Assembly: GCA_003142955.1 (NCBI GenBank)
Contig: PLOH01000105.1
Coordinates: forward strand, 1-64,000
Direction of reading: 5' to 3'
DNA: 64,000 bases
From: Opitutia bacterium
GTDB taxonomy: Bacteria; Verrucomicrobiota; Verrucomicrobiia; Opitutales; Opitutaceae
The notes beneath the pieces were generated by a model. It made no database searches. It was not told the origin of the DNA and saw only the letters and a list, made by a program, of their open reading frames with translations. Positions 32,416 through 42,405 of the stretch are shown here, piece by piece; the first letter of the stretch is position 1, and the number at the start of each line of letters is the position of its first letter. A program made the position numbers and the translations under genes.

Positions 32416-35400
32416 TCAACCCGCATCGCACACGCTGCGGACGTTCTCCACCAGGCTTTCGATGGTGAACGGTTTCTGGATGAAATGCACCCCATCAATC
32501 AGCACGCCGTTGTCTGCGATCACATCGGCGGTATAGCCCGACATGAACAGGCATTTCAGTTGCGGATGGCTGGAGCGAAGCCGGTCGCGCAGCTCTTTCC
32601 CGTTCATCCCCGGCATCACCACGTCGGTAATCAGCAGGTGGATCGGCCCGGCATGTTGCGCCGCCAGGGTTAGCGCGGTCTGCGGCGTGGACAAGGCCAG
32701 CACGGTGTAGCCGTATTGCTGCAGAATCCGCCGGCCGAGATTTAGAATCTGTTCCTCGTCTTCCACTAACAACACCGTCTCGGTGCCGCGCAGCGAGCGG
32801 CGGGCGGATTCCTGCGCCGCCGCCACCGCTTCGGCTTTGGCGCGCGGCAGGTAAATCTTGAAGGTCGTCCCTTTGCCCGGCTCGCTATCGACGTTAATCA
32901 ACCCTTGATTCTGGATGACGGTCCCAAACACGGTGGCCAGACCAAGCCCCGTTCCTTTTCCCAGTTCTTTGGTGGTAAAGAACGGTTCGAATAGGTGGGC
33001 GCGCGTCGCCGCATCCATACCCCGACCGTTGTCGCTCACGGCCAGCAACACGTAGTCACCCGGCACACAATCTGGAGGGCTCTGGGCACCGTGGGCGGCC
33101 AGCGTCAAGTTGCCCGTCTCAATGGTGACCTTGCCGACGCCGGCGATGGCGTCACGGGCATTGACACACAAATTGGCCAGAATCTGGTCAATCTGACTGG
33201 GGTCCATTCGCACCGCCCAGAGGTCGGCGCCCGGCAGCCAGGCCAGATTAACATCCTCACCGATCAGTCGGCGGAGCATCTTGAGCATGCCGGCGACGGT
33301 GTCGTTGAGATCGAGTATCTTGGGCTGAATGGTCTGCTTCCGGGCAAACGCGAGCAACTGCCGGGTCAGTTCCGCGGAGCGCTGGGCTGATTTTTGAATC
33401 TCTTCCAGATTCTCGCGCACCGATGTTCCCGGCGGAAGATCGTCGAGCGCCAAAGCCACATTGCCCAGGATGGCCTGGAGCATGTTGTTGAAGTCGTGCG
33501 CCACACCGCCCGCCAACCGGCCCACCGATTCCATCTTCTGGGCCTGAGCGAGCTGTCCCTGCAGCTTCTCCTTCTCCTCCTGCGTCCGCTGGCGCTCGGC
33601 GATTTCCCTTTTTAGATCGGCGTTCGTGTTCGACAATTCCGCCGTGCGTTCGTTGACCCGGCTCTCGAGTTCGGCATTGAGCCGGCGATAACGTTCCTCA
33701 CTCGCGGCCAGGGCCGTGGTCTTCTCCATGGTCTCCTCGACCTGACGGCCGAGCTGCGTGTTGGTAACATTGAGCGCTGCGGTGCGTTCGGCGACCAGGC
33801 GCTCGAGGCGAACGGTTTCGCGCCGCTCCAGGAAAGCGAATAACCAGGCGACCAACAACACCAGGCCGACCGCGGCGGAGATGTAGATCACCCACGCCAG
33901 TCTCGTCCTGTACCACGGCGCCCGCACGGTGAAGGCCAGCCAGGCCTCCTCTCCCGGCTTCCCGGCGACGATCGGCCGCACATGGAAGACATAACTACCC
34001 TCCTTCAGCCGGTTGAACGATGCGGAGCCCACGTTGCCCGTCGACACCCATTGCTTGGCGGCGCCATCGAGCAGAACTTCAAAGGAAACCGGTGGATCAA
34101 ACGGACTGGAGACAGCGGCGAAGTGCACCACGAGCGAGTTGTCCGAGTAAGGCAGCGGAGGGAGGGTCAAGCCGGGGGTAAACAAGCGCTGGTTGCTCCC
34201 CGTCAGTTGCACGGAGGTGATCTGGGCGCGCAACGGAAGCTGCGGAGCACGCGGCAGGTGGGGATCAAAACGGATCAGATGCCCGCGACCTTGCATCAAG
34301 ATAACGCCGTCTGACTCCATGTTGAATTCGGTCGGTTCGAAACCAAGCGATAGGGATTCCATGGGCGGATGCTCGCCAGCTTTGGTGTCATCGACGACCA
34401 AGACACTGCCCCGACGAGCAAACCAGAGCCGGCCGGACGCGTCCCGCTCCGGTCGGCCAGTGCAGTCGGCCAGGGCCGGAATGCGGCGGATCAACTCCTG
34501 GTCCTCGACAAACCGTTGGGTGATTGCTTCGAAGCGCAGGATATGACCAGACGCAACGCACCGAGCGATTCCGTCGATGACAAAAAGTCCGGCCCAACTT
34601 CCGGCCACCCCTTCCTCTTTCCCGAAGATCCGGACAGTGGGTGCCCCGGCGCCAAATTCCACCCTTCCCACATGGTCGCCCAGCTCTAGCCAGACCGTAC
34701 CGGTGGAATCCGTCACGGCGTTGTACACGGTCCCGAGTTTTTCAACCGGTATTCGGTCGACGGCAAACCGGCCGGCCGATTCTTGGAGCCAGCCAATTTC
34801 GTTGCGTGCGGCATAAAAGATCCGCCCGTCGGATTGTGGGCGGCCAATTCCGACCCGCGCGTTGGTGATACCCGCCGCGATCTCTTGCCAGCCCGTGCCC
34901 TCACGGACGAAAATCCCGTCACGGCTGGTTGCGAATAACCTGCCCCCGGTTTCAGCAATTGCCCAGAGTAACTGCAAGGGGGGCATGTCCAGTTCAAAGC
35001 GCTCCAAGTACCCATCCGGGTTCAGCACACCGCGCAGCAGTTGGCGGTCGGCCAATACCCACAACTCGCCTTGGTGCCGCAAGGGCTTAACATAGCTCAT
35101 CGAACTCGCGAGCAGAGGTTCGAAATCGGAGATCGGCGACGGGAACTGCACCCGCACCAAGGCGTTGTCGAGCAGCGCCCACAGCACGCCATTGGGCGCA
35201 TACGCCAGACGGCGGACCTGCGACAACCGATGGTCGAGCGAGCGGGTGAGGACTTGCACCAACCGTCCGCCGCGTTCGAAAAAGACGATGCCCACCGTGT
35301 CGACGGCCGCCGCGTAAAACTCGGTTCCAATGTGGCACAGGTCATTGATGCGGCGTCCCGGTCCCAGAATTCTTGGAACGGGGACGTCACTGAAGGATCT

Positions 35401-36222
35401 TCCATCGAAAGCCAGAAGACCGCCCCGAGCCGTACCGACGATCACCTGTTCCGCCCCATAATCCACGCTGTCCGTCACCCCTCCGGTAGCGAGCGGATTC
35501 TTCAAGGGAACGGCTGTCGCGTCCCCTCCCAAATGTATCTGGTAAAGGAGACCGAGGGATTCATTGCTGGCAAACCGCTCGTTGCCAACGGCGAAAATGT
35601 GTTCGATCGCGACAGACGGGAACCGGGAGGTTCGGGTGGTCTGCCCGGGCCTCCAGGCAATGACCGTGCCACCGGCCGGCCCCCACAGCCAGGTATCGGA
35701 GAACTGGCTGACACGAAAAAACGGATCGCCAGGAGGAACCTCGGCCACCGGCACAAAACGCCAGTGCGCGTCCTCACCCAGATCGATCCGGGCAATCGCT
35801 CCGGGGATGGCCGCATAAATCCGGCCATCATCGTCTACCGCCACCTGTTCGTAGATGAATCCGGTCTGGTCAGCGGCTTCCTGGTAAGTCTCCCAGCGCA
35901 CCCCGTCGCCGATCGCGATTTCATGCTGCGAGACGACCAGGATCCTGCCGTCCGGCAGGATATGGAGATCAGACGGCGCGGTGCTGAGTCCGAGCGATTC
36001 CGGACCGAGCACGACGAACGACGGAGCGCCGGTCTCGACCACTCCGGCCGGCGGTGCCGGGATAGCGTCACTCTCGGCGCGTGCCGCCACGACGCCCACG
36101 GCCATGGCGAAGGCGAGGAAAAGAACGTACCCTATCCATCCACACCAAAGGCAGCGATTGCGCCAGGGGAAGGATCTCGATTGCGGCATGACAAAACGAT
36201 GGACGTTGCTTCGGCGGATCAT
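32416..36222 (-). CDS. Hybrid sensor histidine kinase with periplasmic propeller, no DNA-binding domain
   Basis: A 1268-aa inner-membrane protein. After an N-terminal membrane segment (about 25-47) comes a periplasmic two-component-regulator propeller to about 690, a Y_Y_Y domain (PLPYSDNSLVVHFAAVSSPF), a second membrane segment (VIYISAAVGLVLLVAWLFAF) and a long coiled coil. Then come HisKA (GGVAHDFNNML, phospho-His), an ATPase domain (VSDNGRGMD; GKGTGLGLATVF) and a C-terminal receiver (LLITDVVMPGMNG, phospho-Asp). The sensor half resembles glycan-sensing hybrid systems, but the usual AraC output domain is absent, so it must signal to a separate protein. The flanking glycosidases suggest an oligosaccharide signal. 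Confidence 0.9.
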   Translation of the reverse strand: MIRRSNVHRFVMPQSRSFPWRNRCLWCGWIGYVLFLAFAMAVGVVAARAESDAIPAPPAGVVETGAPSFVVLGPESLGLSTAPSDLHILPDGRILVVSQHEIAIGDGVRWETYQEAADQTGFIYEQVAVDDDGRIYAAIPGAIARIDLGEDAHWRFVPVAEVPPGDPFFRVSQFSDTWLWGPAGGTVIAWRPGQTTRTSRFPSVAIEHIFAVGNERFASNESLGLLYQIHLGGDATAVPLKNPLATGGVTDSVDYGAEQVIVGTARGGLLAFDGRSFSDVPVPRILGPGRRINDLCHIGTEFYAAAVDTVGIVFFERGGRLVQVLTRSLDHRLSQVRRLAYAPNGVLWALLDNALVRVQFPSPISDFEPLLASSMSYVKPLRHQGELWVLADRQLLRGVLNPDGYLERFELDMPPLQLLWAIAETGGRLFATSRDGIFVREGTGWQEIAAGITNARVGIGRPQSDGRIFYAARNEIGWLQESAGRFAVDRIPVEKLGTVYNAVTDSTGTVWLELGDHVGRVEFGAGAPTVRIFGKEEGVAGSWAGLFVIDGIARCVASGHILRFEAITQRFVEDQELIRRIPALADCTGRPERDASGRLWFARRGSVLVVDDTKAGEHPPMESLSLGFEPTEFNMESDGVILMQGRGHLIRFDPHLPRAPQLPLRAQITSVQLTGSNQRLFTPGLTLPPLPYSDNSLVVHFAAVSSPFDPPVSFEVLLDGAAKQWVSTGNVGSASFNRLKEGSYVFHVRPIVAGKPGEEAWLAFTVRAPWYRTRLAWVIYISAAVGLVLLVAWLFAFLERRETVRLERLVAERTAALNVTNTQLGRQVEETMEKTTALAASEERYRRLNAELESRVNERTAELSNTNADLKREIAERQRTQEEKEKLQGQLAQAQKMESVGRLAGGVAHDFNNMLQAILGNVALALDDLPPGTSVRENLEEIQKSAQRSAELTRQLLAFARKQTIQPKILDLNDTVAGMLKMLRRLIGEDVNLAWLPGADLWAVRMDPSQIDQILANLCVNARDAIAGVGKVTIETGNLTLAAHGAQSPPDCVPGDYVLLAVSDNGRGMDAATRAHLFEPFFTTKELGKGTGLGLATVFGTVIQNQGLINVDSEPGKGTTFKIYLPRAKAEAVAAAQESARRSLRGTETVLLVEDEEQILNLGRRILQQYGYTVLALSTPQTALTLAAQHAGPIHLLITDVVMPGMNGKELRDRLRSSHPQLKCLFMSGYTADVIADNGVLIDGVHFIQKPFTIESLVENVRSVCDAG

Positions 36223-36495
36223 ACTAAAAGTCGAGCGTGGAACCCGAGGGTTAGGCGCCCTAAAATGAGTATTTCATCACCTCTGGCCGCTTGCAAATAA
36301 ACTAATTCGACTCGCGATGAGGTTGGCGCTGCCGACGTCTTCATGCGTCCGAGTTTACGACCTGTTCACAAAGAACAATCAAAGCAGAATTGAATTGCGC
36401 TTCCCGACCCCCCTAGCCTGTTCGATCTCCGCAAACCATCCCGCGATGATCGCTTTTGATTCCGTTCTTTCCCGTCACATTTTGCTGGGCTGGGC

Positions 36496-39088
36496 TTGGT
36501 TTTCGTCGCCAGCCTTCGCGCTGACAATTCTATTCAGATCAGCGTCAATCCCGGAGCGGGACAAATTCCGATCAGCCCCTATGTTTATGGCACCAATCAG
36601 GATCTGCCGGGGGTTGCCGCTCCTGGATCCCGCCGGAGTGGCGGCAACCGGCTGACGGGGTACAATTGGGAGACCAATGCCTCGAACGCTGGCACCGATT
36701 GGTACAATAGCAGCGACAACTTCATGGTCTCGGGACTACCGGCCCAGCAGCAAAGTCTGCCGGCGATCGCGCTGACCTTGTTCCACGATCAATCGCTGAC
36801 GATGGGGACTCCGTACACCGTGCTGACTCTGCCAATGGCCGGCTACGTGGCGGCCGATGAAAGCGGCACGGTCACAGCCGCCCAGGTGGCACCGTCCTCC
36901 CGGTGGAATGCTGTTGTAAACAACAAACCCGGTGGCGTCTACCTTAGCTCGCCCAACCTGACCGATGGCGTTGTCTACACGGATGAGCTGCTCAATCTTC
37001 TACTGACTCCAGTCCGCGACTCCCGCCTACCGCTGGTTTCTTGACTACTACCTCGACCAGATGAGCAACGCATCAACGACGGCGGGTAAGCGCCTTCTCG
37101 ATGTCCTCGACCTCCACCGTTACAGCGACGAGAACATCGGCGGTCCATCCGCAGGCACGCCGATCACGAGCCAGACAGACTTCACGGACACGACGACCAA
37201 TCTGCAAAGGATTCAAGCTCCCCGCGTTCTCTGGGACCCGACCTATGTGGAGAACAGCTGGGTACAGGAGTGGTACCCCCAATTCCTGCCGTGGATTCCG
37301 AATATCCAGGCCTCCATCGCAAAATACTATCCCGGGACCAAGCTGTCGTTCACCGAATACTGCTACGGCGGCGAAAGCGATATCTCAGGGGGGATCGCCC
37401 AGGCCGACGTCCTTGGCCTCTACGGAAAATATGGGGTGCGCCTCGGATGCCTCTGGCTCCTCCACGGCACGCCCCCACCCTTGTATGTCTCCGCGACGTT
37501 CAACCTCTACCTCAACTACGATGGGAACGGTGGGAAGTTCGGCGCGACTTCCGTTGCGGAAACGGACTCCGATACGGTCAACTCCTCGGTCTACACTTCG
37601 GTTGACACCGCGAATGCCCTCCATCTGGTCGTGCTGAACAAGAGTTATACCGCGACGGCCAACCTCAGTTTTCAGATTGCGGGATCCACGATCTACCCCA
37701 GCGCCCAAGTCTACGCTTTCGACGCCAATAGCTCCGCCCTGACGCTTCGCGCGCCGGCCGCACTCACCAACAACCGGTTCAGCTACACGCTTTCGCCACT
37801 CACCGCGGCCCATTTTTTCCTACCGGCGCCCTCGCCCGACCAGGCGTTTTTGCAGCAGCTCTTCGCGGATGTCCTGGGCCGGCCGATCGATCCCGGTGCG
37901 CTCAGCAGCTTTGGCGCGGCGCTAATCGGAGGCGAATCGCAGGTAGCGGTATTAGGCGATCTGTTTGGCTCGACCGAATATCGCCTGCGGCAGATCGAGC
38001 CGGCAATCCGTCTGTACTATGCGGCCTTCGCGCGGTGTCCGGATTATGCGGGTCTCCAGAACTTGGCCAACGCGCTGCAGACCGGTGCTCTTACGTTGGC
38101 TGGCGCAGGCGACCAATTTGCCTCGAGCGCGGAGTTTCTCCTGGACTACGGCAGCTTGGACAACACGGGGTTTGTGCAGCGGCTCTACCTCAACGTGTTG
38201 GGCCGCAAAGCTGATCCTGCGGGCCTGGCCAACTGGGTGGCGTTGCTCGATGCGGGCGCTTCGCGCGGGACCGTGTTGATTGGGTTCTCGGAGTCCCCGG
38301 AGTTTCAGGCGGACATTGCCAGTCAGGTGGAGATCGTACGACTGTATTACCTGCTGCTGAAGTGGATGCCGGCGGCGGCGGAACTGCAGAGCCGCCTGGG
38401 GTTTTTGCAGGGCTACGGCCAGACGGACACGTTGTTTGCGCAAGGCTATTCCTCGGGTCTTGCTGATTCCGACTATGTGCGGCTGGTTTTTCAGGGTTTC
38501 CTGCGGCGGGCGGCCGATCCGGGGGCGCTCAGCGCCTTTAGTAGTGCTTTGACCGCCGGCACGGTTACGCACGGCAGCTTGGTGAACACGCTGCTCAGTT
38601 CGACCGAGTCTAATCTCTACGTGGCACCGGCCTCGCGGCTATATCTGGCCGCCTTGCTTCGCGTGCCCGATCAGCCGGGCTTGGACAATTGGGTAGCGTA
38701 CGTGCGCGCGGGCAATTCGCTGCAATCCGCGGCCGACGCGTTCGCCGCGAGCCAGGAGTTTATGAACCGCTACGGTGCGATGAACAACAGTGACTACGTG
38801 TCTACACTTTACGTCAACGTCCTTGGCCGGCAGGCGGATCCGACCGGTCTGGCCGATTGGGTGGCGCAGCTGAATGGCGGCGCCAGCCGCGGGCAGGTGT
38901 TGATCGGCTTCTCCGAATCGCCGGAGGCTGTCAATCGCTTCGCCCCAACCGTGCGCACATTCTTGAGTTACTTCACCTTCCTCAATTTGACTCCCGCCCA
39001 GTCGGATCTCGACACCTGGAAGAACTATCTCGCCACGCTCGACGACCAGCTGCGCAACGATCTGCTCGCGACAATTTCAACCTCCTGA
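36496..39088 (+). pseudogene. Broken GH44-DUF4214 gene
   Basis: Frame 1 (36496-37044) carries the GH44 start (ISPYVYGTNQD; RLTGYNWETNASNAGTDWYN; GGVYLSSPNLTDGVVYTDEL). A deletion with frameshift near 36990-37015 removes the segment with the acid/base Glu. Frame 2, from about 37012, resumes with YRWFLDYYLDQM and keeps the nucleophile region (KLSFTEYCYGGESD). Four DUF4214 repeats follow (for example LYLNVLGRKADPAGLANWVA). GH44 enzymes cut cellulose or xyloglucan internally. From 37061 the second half could still be translated (675 aa) as a DUF4214 protein, but it cannot be an active GH44. The original signal peptide start is also unclear. Confidence 0.85.
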
Positions 39089-39267
39089 TTTTACATGCCT
39101 ACGGAAATTCTCCCGGCCGACCGCTTGCCAACGTCCACCTCAAACCAGAACCGCTCTCGGGTGAATTCCAGGAAGCAGGGGTTGGCTCTGTGCCAAGAAT
39201 CTAATCCTCCTCGCGAAAACATGCGGTGGTAGGATTGATCAGAAGATAGAACGATCCGTTCCCACAC

Positions 39268-40182
39268 CTACCTACCGACGGCTTTCCCCGACCCGGCGCT
39301 GGGCTCACTGCCGAATTGATGCGTCTCCTTTGAACCAGGAGAAAGTCGGTTTCTGACTTCGATGGAATTCTCGTCGAGGTCTTCAATGACCACCACGGCC
39401 GGTGGCGGGCGCGAGGCCACTCCGAGGATTGGCTCTGACCGGAAATAGCCGGCCGGAGCCTTCGCCATGGCGTTCCAACTGAAATCGTGTGTATTCTCTG
39501 CCGTAGCATAGGTAAACTCATGGACGGTGATAAGGTCGTCCTTGGGAAAATCGACGGCGCCAGAATTCCCCGGGGCATACTCCACTTCGACGTCAAACGC
39601 CGCATTGCCCAGAGTGCCGTTGTTGGCCGGGTCGTTCTCCTCCCGGGTCTTGGTGAACGTATAGGTGACATTACATTCCAACGCGTCATGCCAACCCCAA
39701 GCCAGCATGCTTCCCTTGCCGGCCGGGTCCGACCAGATCTCGGCTGCCTTCTGTTCTCCCACCGCCTTTTGGAGGTGGGTCTGGACCGTAGCCTCCACTT
39801 GGCTCTGAGGAATGCGCAGCCCAGGGATCAGCATCTTGAGTACTTTGCCGTCGAACGACACCACCTGGGCTTGGAGGCCTTTCTGCTCCTTTAAATCGTC
39901 TGCCGCACTCAGCATCTCCGACTGAAGATCCATCGACTCGACGCCGTTCAGATGAAAGCGACGATCGAACTCCTCGCTGGATAGATTGCGGCGGGCATCA
40001 GGCCGCAGCCCGGCCTCGTGACGGGAAGCCGGCTTCCGCGCGGAAGCCTTCGCGGGAGACACGACGACGCGGACCGAGGTCGAGGGAACAGGCGTTGATG
40101 GCCCAGCCTTTCGGCCGACGATCGCGAACCACAGCAGGCAGCATCCCGCGGCTACCACACCCGACAGTGCGATTCTTTTCAT
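39268..40182 (-). CDS. Anchored or exported protein of unknown function
   Basis: A 304-aa protein with an N-terminal hydrophobic segment (RIALSGVVAAGCCLLWFAIV), a Pro/Ser/Ala-rich linker and a globular domain beginning near NLSSEEFDRRFHLNG. Polar motifs such as AWGWHDALECNVTYTFTKTR and DDLITVHEFTYATAENTHDF do not match a family I know. The gene is alone, with 179 bp to the DUF4214 remnant and 249 bp to ygiQ, divergent from the latter. Confidence 0.65.
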   Translation of the reverse strand: MKRIALSGVVAAGCCLLWFAIVGRKAGPSTPVPSTSVRVVVSPAKASARKPASRHEAGLRPDARRNLSSEEFDRRFHLNGVESMDLQSEMLSAADDLKEQKGLQAQVVSFDGKVLKMLIPGLRIPQSQVEATVQTHLQKAVGEQKAAEIWSDPAGKGSMLAWGWHDALECNVTYTFTKTREENDPANNGTLGNAAFDVEVEYAPGNSGAVDFPKDDLITVHEFTYATAENTHDFSWNAMAKAPAGYFRSEPILGVASRPPPAVVVIEDLDENSIEVRNRLSPGSKETHQFGSEPSAGSGKAVGR

Positions 40183-40288
40183 TTTTTCATGTCAGTTCCA
40201 CCTGGTGTTTTGATGGTCGTGACCTATGGCCAGAAACCCACAATGGCCTATTCATAGTCAGGAACAATCGAAATACCAACCACGACTG

Positions 40289-40326
40289 TCAGTCATCCGT
40301 GGTATCTGCGTAATCCGTGGTGATTG
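40289..40326. repeat. ATCCGTGGTATCTGCGTAATCCGTGG-type repeat
   Basis: The stretch contains CATCCGTGGTATCTGCGTAA and then TCCGTGGT, an internal duplication of TCCGTGGT that I recognise as a dispersed environmental repeat. It lies between the divergent hypothetical gene and ygiQ; the rest of 40183-40431 shows nothing specific. Confidence 0.45.
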
Positions 40327-40431
40327 GAGCGTCGGGGATCTTTGCAAGTATTTTCCCGTTCCCGTCGCCACCTCCTATAAAATGGTTTGGTTGCGGTATC
40401 CTCTGCATTAGGTAGTTTGCGGCCCGACCAT

Positions 40432-42309
40432 ATGACCGCAGCGCCCGACTCGAATGACGAATCTTCCCGCTGGCTGCCCACCTCGCGCGACGAGTTGGAC
40501 GCCCGGGGTTGGGACGAAGTTGACGTCATTCTCGTGTCCGGCGACGCCTACGTCGACCATCCTTCCTTCGGCACCGCGGTCGTGGGGCGGGCCATCGAAC
40601 GCGATGGCTTGCGCGTGGCGATTCTGCCGCAACCCAACTGGAGGGACGATCTGCGCGATTTCCGCAAGCTGGGGCGGCCGCGGCTGTTCTTCGGCGTCAC
40701 GGCGGGCTGCATGGATTCGATGGTGAACCACTACACCGCCGGACGGCGGCTCCGCTCGGACGACGCCTACACTCCGGGCGATCAGGCGGGTTTTCGACCC
40801 GACTACGCCGTCACGGTCTACTCACGCATCCTCAAGCAACTTTACCCCGAGGTGCCAGTGATGATTGGAGGGATCGAAGCCAGCCTCCGGCGCGTCACGC
40901 ACTTTGACTACTGGTCCGACACGATCAAACCCGGCGTTCTCGCCGAAAGCGGCGCCGACCTGCTCGTTTACGGGATGGGCGAACTGCCGTTGCTTGAGAT
41001 TCTGCGACTGCTGCGCCGCGGAGTGCCATTCTCGTCGCTGAACACCGTTGCACAAACGGCCGTGTTGCTGCCGCCGGGAGCCGAAGTTCCCTCCAACCGA
41101 CATTGGGAGGACATCACTCTGAATTCGCACGAGGAGTGCGTGCGGAATCGCGCCAGCTATGCGGCCAATTTCGGACGGATCGAAACGGAATCCAACCGGG
41201 TGCACGCCCGGCGGCTCCGGCAGGAGGTCGGAGGGCGTCTGCTGGTGGTGAACCCGCCGTTCCCCATGATGACGACGGAGCAAATCGACGCGAGTTTCGA
41301 CCTGCCGTATACGCGTCTGCCGCACCCGCGCTACCACAAGCGCGGGCCCATCCCGGCGTACGAGATGATCAAGCACTCGGTCAATCTGCACCGGGGCTGC
41401 TTCGGCGGCTGCAGCTTCTGCACGATCTCCGCGCACCAGGGGAAATTTGTAGTCAGCCGCAGCCGGGAAAGCATCCTGCGCGAGGTGCAGGCAGTGACGG
41501 CGATGCCCGATTTTCGCGGGACCATCACCGATCTCGGCGGTCCGTCGGCCAACATGTACCGAATGCAGGGGCGCGAGCAGCGCCTGTGCGACGACTGCGA
41601 GAAACCGAGCTGCATCTGGCCGCGCATTTGTCCCAACCTCGACACCGACCATCGTCCGCTGCTCGAAATCTACCGGGCGGCGCGCTCCGTGTCCGGCGTC
41701 AATCACGCCTTCGTGACGAGCGGACTCCGGTACGATCTGCTGCTGGACGGGCGCGCTCCACCCGAGGTGCGCCAGGGACATGACCGCTATATCAACGAAC
41801 TTCTCGCCCATCACGTCTCCGGCCGGCTCAAGGTCGCGCCCGAACATACCTCCGATGAAGTGTTGCGGGTCATGCGCAAGCCGTCATTCGCGCTCTTTCG
41901 CCGCTTCAAGGAGCGGTTCGATGCGGTCAAGGCCCGACTCGGGAAAACGCAGCTCCAGCTGGTGCCGTATTTCATCAGCTCGCACCCCGGATCGCGACCG
42001 CAGGACATGGCCGAACTCGCGCTACAGACCAAGGAGCTCGGATTCCGACTGGAGCAAGTGCAGGATTTCACCCCCACGCCAATGACGGTCGCCACGGAGA
42101 TTTACGCGACCGGCCTGCATCCCTGCTCGGGAAAGCCGGTTTTCGTGGCGCGCACGCCGGAGGAAAAGGAGGAACAGCGTAGCTTCTTCTTCTGGTACAA
42201 ACCCGGGCTGCGGGCTGCGCTTCGCGACACGCTGCATCGCCTCGGCATGGATGCGGCTGCCGACAGGTTGTTGGGCGGAGGCAAACGGAAGCGGCCGAAC
42301 CGACGTTAG
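40432..42309 (+). CDS. YgiQ-family radical SAM protein
   Basis: A 625-aa cytoplasmic radical SAM enzyme of the UPF0313/YgiQ family with unknown reaction. The N-terminus (LPTSRDELDARGWDEVDVIL) and VSGDAYVDHPSFGTAVVGR are family signatures. The cluster-binding cysteines are in LHRGCFGGCSFCTISAHQGK, and VAPEHTSDEVLRVMRKP and YFISSHPGSRPQDM follow. The ATG at 40432 is chosen over an in-frame start at 40387 because the family starts just before the first motif. The C-terminal Lys/Arg tail is as in relatives. It stands alone between unrelated genes. Confidence 0.92.
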   Translation: MTAAPDSNDESSRWLPTSRDELDARGWDEVDVILVSGDAYVDHPSFGTAVVGRAIERDGLRVAILPQPNWRDDLRDFRKLGRPRLFFGVTAGCMDSMVNHYTAGRRLRSDDAYTPGDQAGFRPDYAVTVYSRILKQLYPEVPVMIGGIEASLRRVTHFDYWSDTIKPGVLAESGADLLVYGMGELPLLEILRLLRRGVPFSSLNTVAQTAVLLPPGAEVPSNRHWEDITLNSHEECVRNRASYAANFGRIETESNRVHARRLRQEVGGRLLVVNPPFPMMTTEQIDASFDLPYTRLPHPRYHKRGPIPAYEMIKHSVNLHRGCFGGCSFCTISAHQGKFVVSRSRESILREVQAVTAMPDFRGTITDLGGPSANMYRMQGREQRLCDDCEKPSCIWPRICPNLDTDHRPLLEIYRAARSVSGVNHAFVTSGLRYDLLLDGRAPPEVRQGHDRYINELLAHHVSGRLKVAPEHTSDEVLRVMRKPSFALFRRFKERFDAVKARLGKTQLQLVPYFISSHPGSRPQDMAELALQTKELGFRLEQVQDFTPTPMTVATEIYATGLHPCSGKPVFVARTPEEKEEQRSFFFWYKPGLRAALRDTLHRLGMDAAADRLLGGGKRKRPNRR

Positions 42310-42405
42310 CTGATCGACGCGGCTTGTCCAAAAAACCCGATCCGTTCTGCTTCAACCGACTCTTCCAACCATGGATCTCTAATGCACCCAGAGTAACACT
42401 GCGCC

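Noticed and set aside
32960-33000. tRNA-like GGTTCGAAT block
   Set aside because: It lies in the coding region of the sensor kinase ATPase domain; no acceptor stem or anticodon arm can be drawn around it. No tRNA or rRNA gene was found in the window.
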